64,000 bases of DNA from an uncultured Spirochaetales bacterium (GTDB lineage Bacteria; Spirochaetota; Spirochaetia; Sphaerochaetales; Sphaerochaetaceae), in contig CALXKL010000006.1 in assembly GCA_944388965.1 (NCBI GenBank), positions 1 to 64,000 on the forward strand, in the 5' to 3' direction. The notes beneath the pieces are model-generated. The model was not told where the DNA came from. It saw only the letters and a list, made by a program, of their open reading frames with translations, and searched no databases. Below, in pieces: positions 62,157-64,000 of the stretch (the stretch's first letter is position 1; each line of letters begins with the position of its first letter). Both the position numbers and the translations under genes were made by a program.

Positions 62157-63638
62157 ATGAAAGGCATAGTCGAAACAGTGAAGACAGTCGACAGGCCCAT
62201 AAGGGTCCTGCAGTTCGGAGAGGGCAACTTCCTCAGGGCGTTCGTCGACTGGATCGTCGACAATCTCAACGAAAAGGCGGGCTTCGACGGCAACGTCATG
62301 ATGGTCCAGCCGCTTGCAAACGGCATGGGCGACATGATCAACGCCCAGAAGGGTCTGTACACCACCTGCCTCAGGGGCATCCAGAACGGAAAGCCCGTCG
62401 AGGAGTTCAGGCAGATCACGTCCGTCGCGGGCTGCATCAACCCGTACAGCGACTACGACGCGTTCGCCTCCCAGGCCGAGAACCCCGACCTCAGATTCGT
62501 CATCAGCAACACCACCGAGGCCGGAATCGCCTACCACGCGGGAGACAGGCTCGAGGACAGGCCTCAGGTCAGCTTCCCCGGCAAGCTGTGCGCCTTCCTC
62601 TACAGACGCTACAAGGCCTTCGGCGGAGATGCCTCCAAGGGTCTGGTCATGATCCCCTGCGAGCTGATCGACAAGAACGGCGACAACCTCAGGAGGATCG
62701 TCCTTCAGTACGCAGACGAGTGGAAGCTCGAGAAGGGGTTCGTCGACTGGGTCGAGAACGCCTGCGACTTCTGCAACAGCCTCGTCGACCGCATCGTCCC
62801 GGGCTACCCCAGGGCCGAGGCCGACGCCATCTGCCAGAAGCTTGGCTACAAGGACAACCTGATCGACACGGCCGAGATCTTCCACCTATGGGTCATCGAG
62901 TGCCACAGGAGGTCCTATGAGGACGAACTGCCCACTGCGAAGGCAGGACTCAACGTCGTGTGGACCGACGACATGACGTTCTACAGGACGCGCAAGGTGC
63001 GCATCCTCAACGGCACCCACACCATGATGTCGCTGGCATCCTATCTTTGCGGCATCGACACCGTCGAGGACTCCGTCAAGAGCCCTGTGGTCGGCCCCTT
63101 CATGCGCGATGGCCTGTTCAACGAAATCATCCCGTCCATGGACGGCGACGTCGAGGAGCTGAAGAAGTACGCATCCGACGTGCTGGAGAGGTTCGCCAAT
63201 CCGTACATCGAGCACCTGCTGCTGTCCATCTCCCTCAACAGCGTGTCCAAGTTCAAGACCCGCGACCTGCCCTCCGTGCTGGGCTACGTCCAGAAGACCG
63301 GGAGGCTGCCGCAGCACCTGGCGCTGTCGATCGCCGCGCTCATCGCCTTCTACAGGGGCACGGAGTTCGAGGGCGACGCCCTTGTCGGCGACAGGAACGG
63401 AGGAAAGTACCTGATCAAGGACAGCAGGGAGTACCTGGAGACGTTCGCCTCCATCTACGGCGCCCAGCACAAGTGCAACGGCTGCCTGTCCAAGGCCCTT
63501 TGCGACGGCATCCTCACGAAGGAGGACTGGTGGGGCATGGACCTGACGACCATCCCCGGCCTGAGGGACGCGGTCGAGGGCTACCTCGTGAAGATCTTCG
63601 ACGAAGGCATGGAAGCCGCCATCAGGAGCCTTGCATAA
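62157..63638 (+). CDS. uxaB: Tagaturonate reductase (altronate oxidoreductase)
   Basis: A 493-residue member of the mannitol dehydrogenase / polyol-specific long-chain dehydrogenase family that reduces D-tagaturonate to D-altronate with NADH in galacturonate breakdown. The nucleotide-binding start VLQFGEGNFLRAFVDWIVDN and the later RKVRILNGTHTMMSLASYLCG and LERFANPYIEHLLLSISLNS are typical of UxaB rather than UxuB. The start ATG follows AGGAGG. It is 4 bp before uxaA. Fructuronate reductase is the main alternative but context favours UxaB. Confidence 0.92.
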   Translation: MKGIVETVKTVDRPIRVLQFGEGNFLRAFVDWIVDNLNEKAGFDGNVMMVQPLANGMGDMINAQKGLYTTCLRGIQNGKPVEEFRQITSVAGCINPYSDYDAFASQAENPDLRFVISNTTEAGIAYHAGDRLEDRPQVSFPGKLCAFLYRRYKAFGGDASKGLVMIPCELIDKNGDNLRRIVLQYADEWKLEKGFVDWVENACDFCNSLVDRIVPGYPRAEADAICQKLGYKDNLIDTAEIFHLWVIECHRRSYEDELPTAKAGLNVVWTDDMTFYRTRKVRILNGTHTMMSLASYLCGIDTVEDSVKSPVVGPFMRDGLFNEIIPSMDGDVEELKKYASDVLERFANPYIEHLLLSISLNSVSKFKTRDLPSVLGYVQKTGRLPQHLALSIAALIAFYRGTEFEGDALVGDRNGGKYLIKDSREYLETFASIYGAQHKCNGCLSKALCDGILTKEDWWGMDLTTIPGLRDAVEGYLVKIFDEGMEAAIRSLA

Positions 63639-63642
63639 GACC

Positions 63643-64000
63643 ATGGAGAGACTGATAAGGATAACCCCCAGAGACAACGTCGCCGTCGCCATCGAACCGC
63701 TGTTCAAGGGCGACGTGGTGAGTGTCGAAGGCAGAAACATCACGCTGGCTTCCGACCTGCCCGCCGGGCACAAGATGGCGATTGAGGACATCAGGCAGGG
63801 TGAGAAGGTCATCAAGTACGGCTATCCGATAGGGGCCGCCACGTGCGACATCGCGAAGGGCTCGCACGTGCACGCCTTCAACATCAGGACGCTGCTGAGC
63901 GAGGATGCCAGCTACACCTACGACGAGGCCGTGGCCAAGGCTTACATCGAGGAGGCCCGCGAGCGCGAGCTCGGCTGGAAGGACAAGGTGCCCACAATCA
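63643..64000 (+). CDS. uxaA: Altronate dehydratase (partial)
   Basis: The first 119 residues of altronate dehydratase, cut by the window end. The N-terminal SAF domain is complete: DNVAVAIEPLFKGDVVSVEG, LPAGHKMAIEDIRQGEKVIK and YGYPIGAATCDIAKGSHVHA. After this the linker to the catalytic domain begins. The enzyme makes 2-keto-3-deoxygluconate from altronate, the next step after UxaB, and the gene is 4 bp from uxaB in the same operon. No strong ribosome binding site is needed if coupled to uxaB. Confidence 0.92.
   Translation, partial: MERLIRITPRDNVAVAIEPLFKGDVVSVEGRNITLASDLPAGHKMAIEDIRQGEKVIKYGYPIGAATCDIAKGSHVHAFNIRTLLSEDASYTYDEAVAKAYIEEARERELGWKDKVPTI

Overview
The window looks like chromosomal DNA from a GC-rich, diderm, fermentative bacterium, most likely a spirochaete of the Sphaerochaeta/Treponema kind from an animal gut. 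This placement is inferred from several features. Exported proteins repeatedly end their signal peptides in a short A-G-G-x-E/S-type mature start (2595, 7916, 39210, 56526). There is a tripartite RND pump with a TolC-type outer-membrane channel, a type III glutamine synthetase, a pfk-ppx-ppk operon, a DUF4954 protein and many oligosaccharide/organic-acid transporters. No rRNA, tRNA or CRISPR array was seen, and no single sequence proves the taxonomy.

Left end (1-2.6 kb): an AT-rich accessory patch with a broken reading frame and a complete IS1634/IS4-type insertion sequence with 14-bp terminal inverted repeats. 2.6-8 kb: a TAXI-TRAP transporter (receptor plus fused permease) convergent with a polar amino-acid ABC transporter. 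8-21.3 kb: housekeeping genes, namely a phospholipase C-like protein, AvtA aminotransferase, an ACT/UPF0210 pair, a translationally coupled pfk-ppx-ppk operon, a Gfo/Idh oxidoreductase, membrane proteins and an M18 aminopeptidase. 21.4-29.6 kb: glutamine synthetase III and a divergent MFP-RND-TolC efflux operon.

29.6-38.7 kb: an alpha/beta hydrolase, a YwaF-type membrane protein, a DUF4954 beta-helix protein, an unrecognised tryptophan-rich protein, a MATE exporter, an orphan Vsr endonuclease, a flavin-binding protein, a small XRE regulator and a butyrate kinase. 38.7-44.1 kb: a possible 36-residue membrane peptide and an ABC transporter (receptor, fused double permease, ATPase with a large insertion in its helical domain). 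44.3-48 kb: a second MATE exporter and an AT-richer patch with a DUF4143 ATPase and a lipoprotein.

48-52 kb: a GntP permease with LeuC/LeuD-type dehydratase subunits, divergent from a GntR regulator with a matching palindromic operator; this looks catabolic rather than leucine-biosynthetic. 52-64 kb: a ROK repressor, then a pectin/galacturonate locus. The locus holds an LplABC-type oligosaccharide transporter, a GH105 unsaturated (rhamno)galacturonyl hydrolase, a 1069-residue hybrid regulator (LacI-like sensor to AraC output), tagaturonate reductase (uxaB) and altronate dehydratase (uxaA, cut by the window end). A 10-base motif, TTGCAYAAAA and near variants, recurs in both promoter regions of this locus and is a candidate operator of the hybrid regulator.
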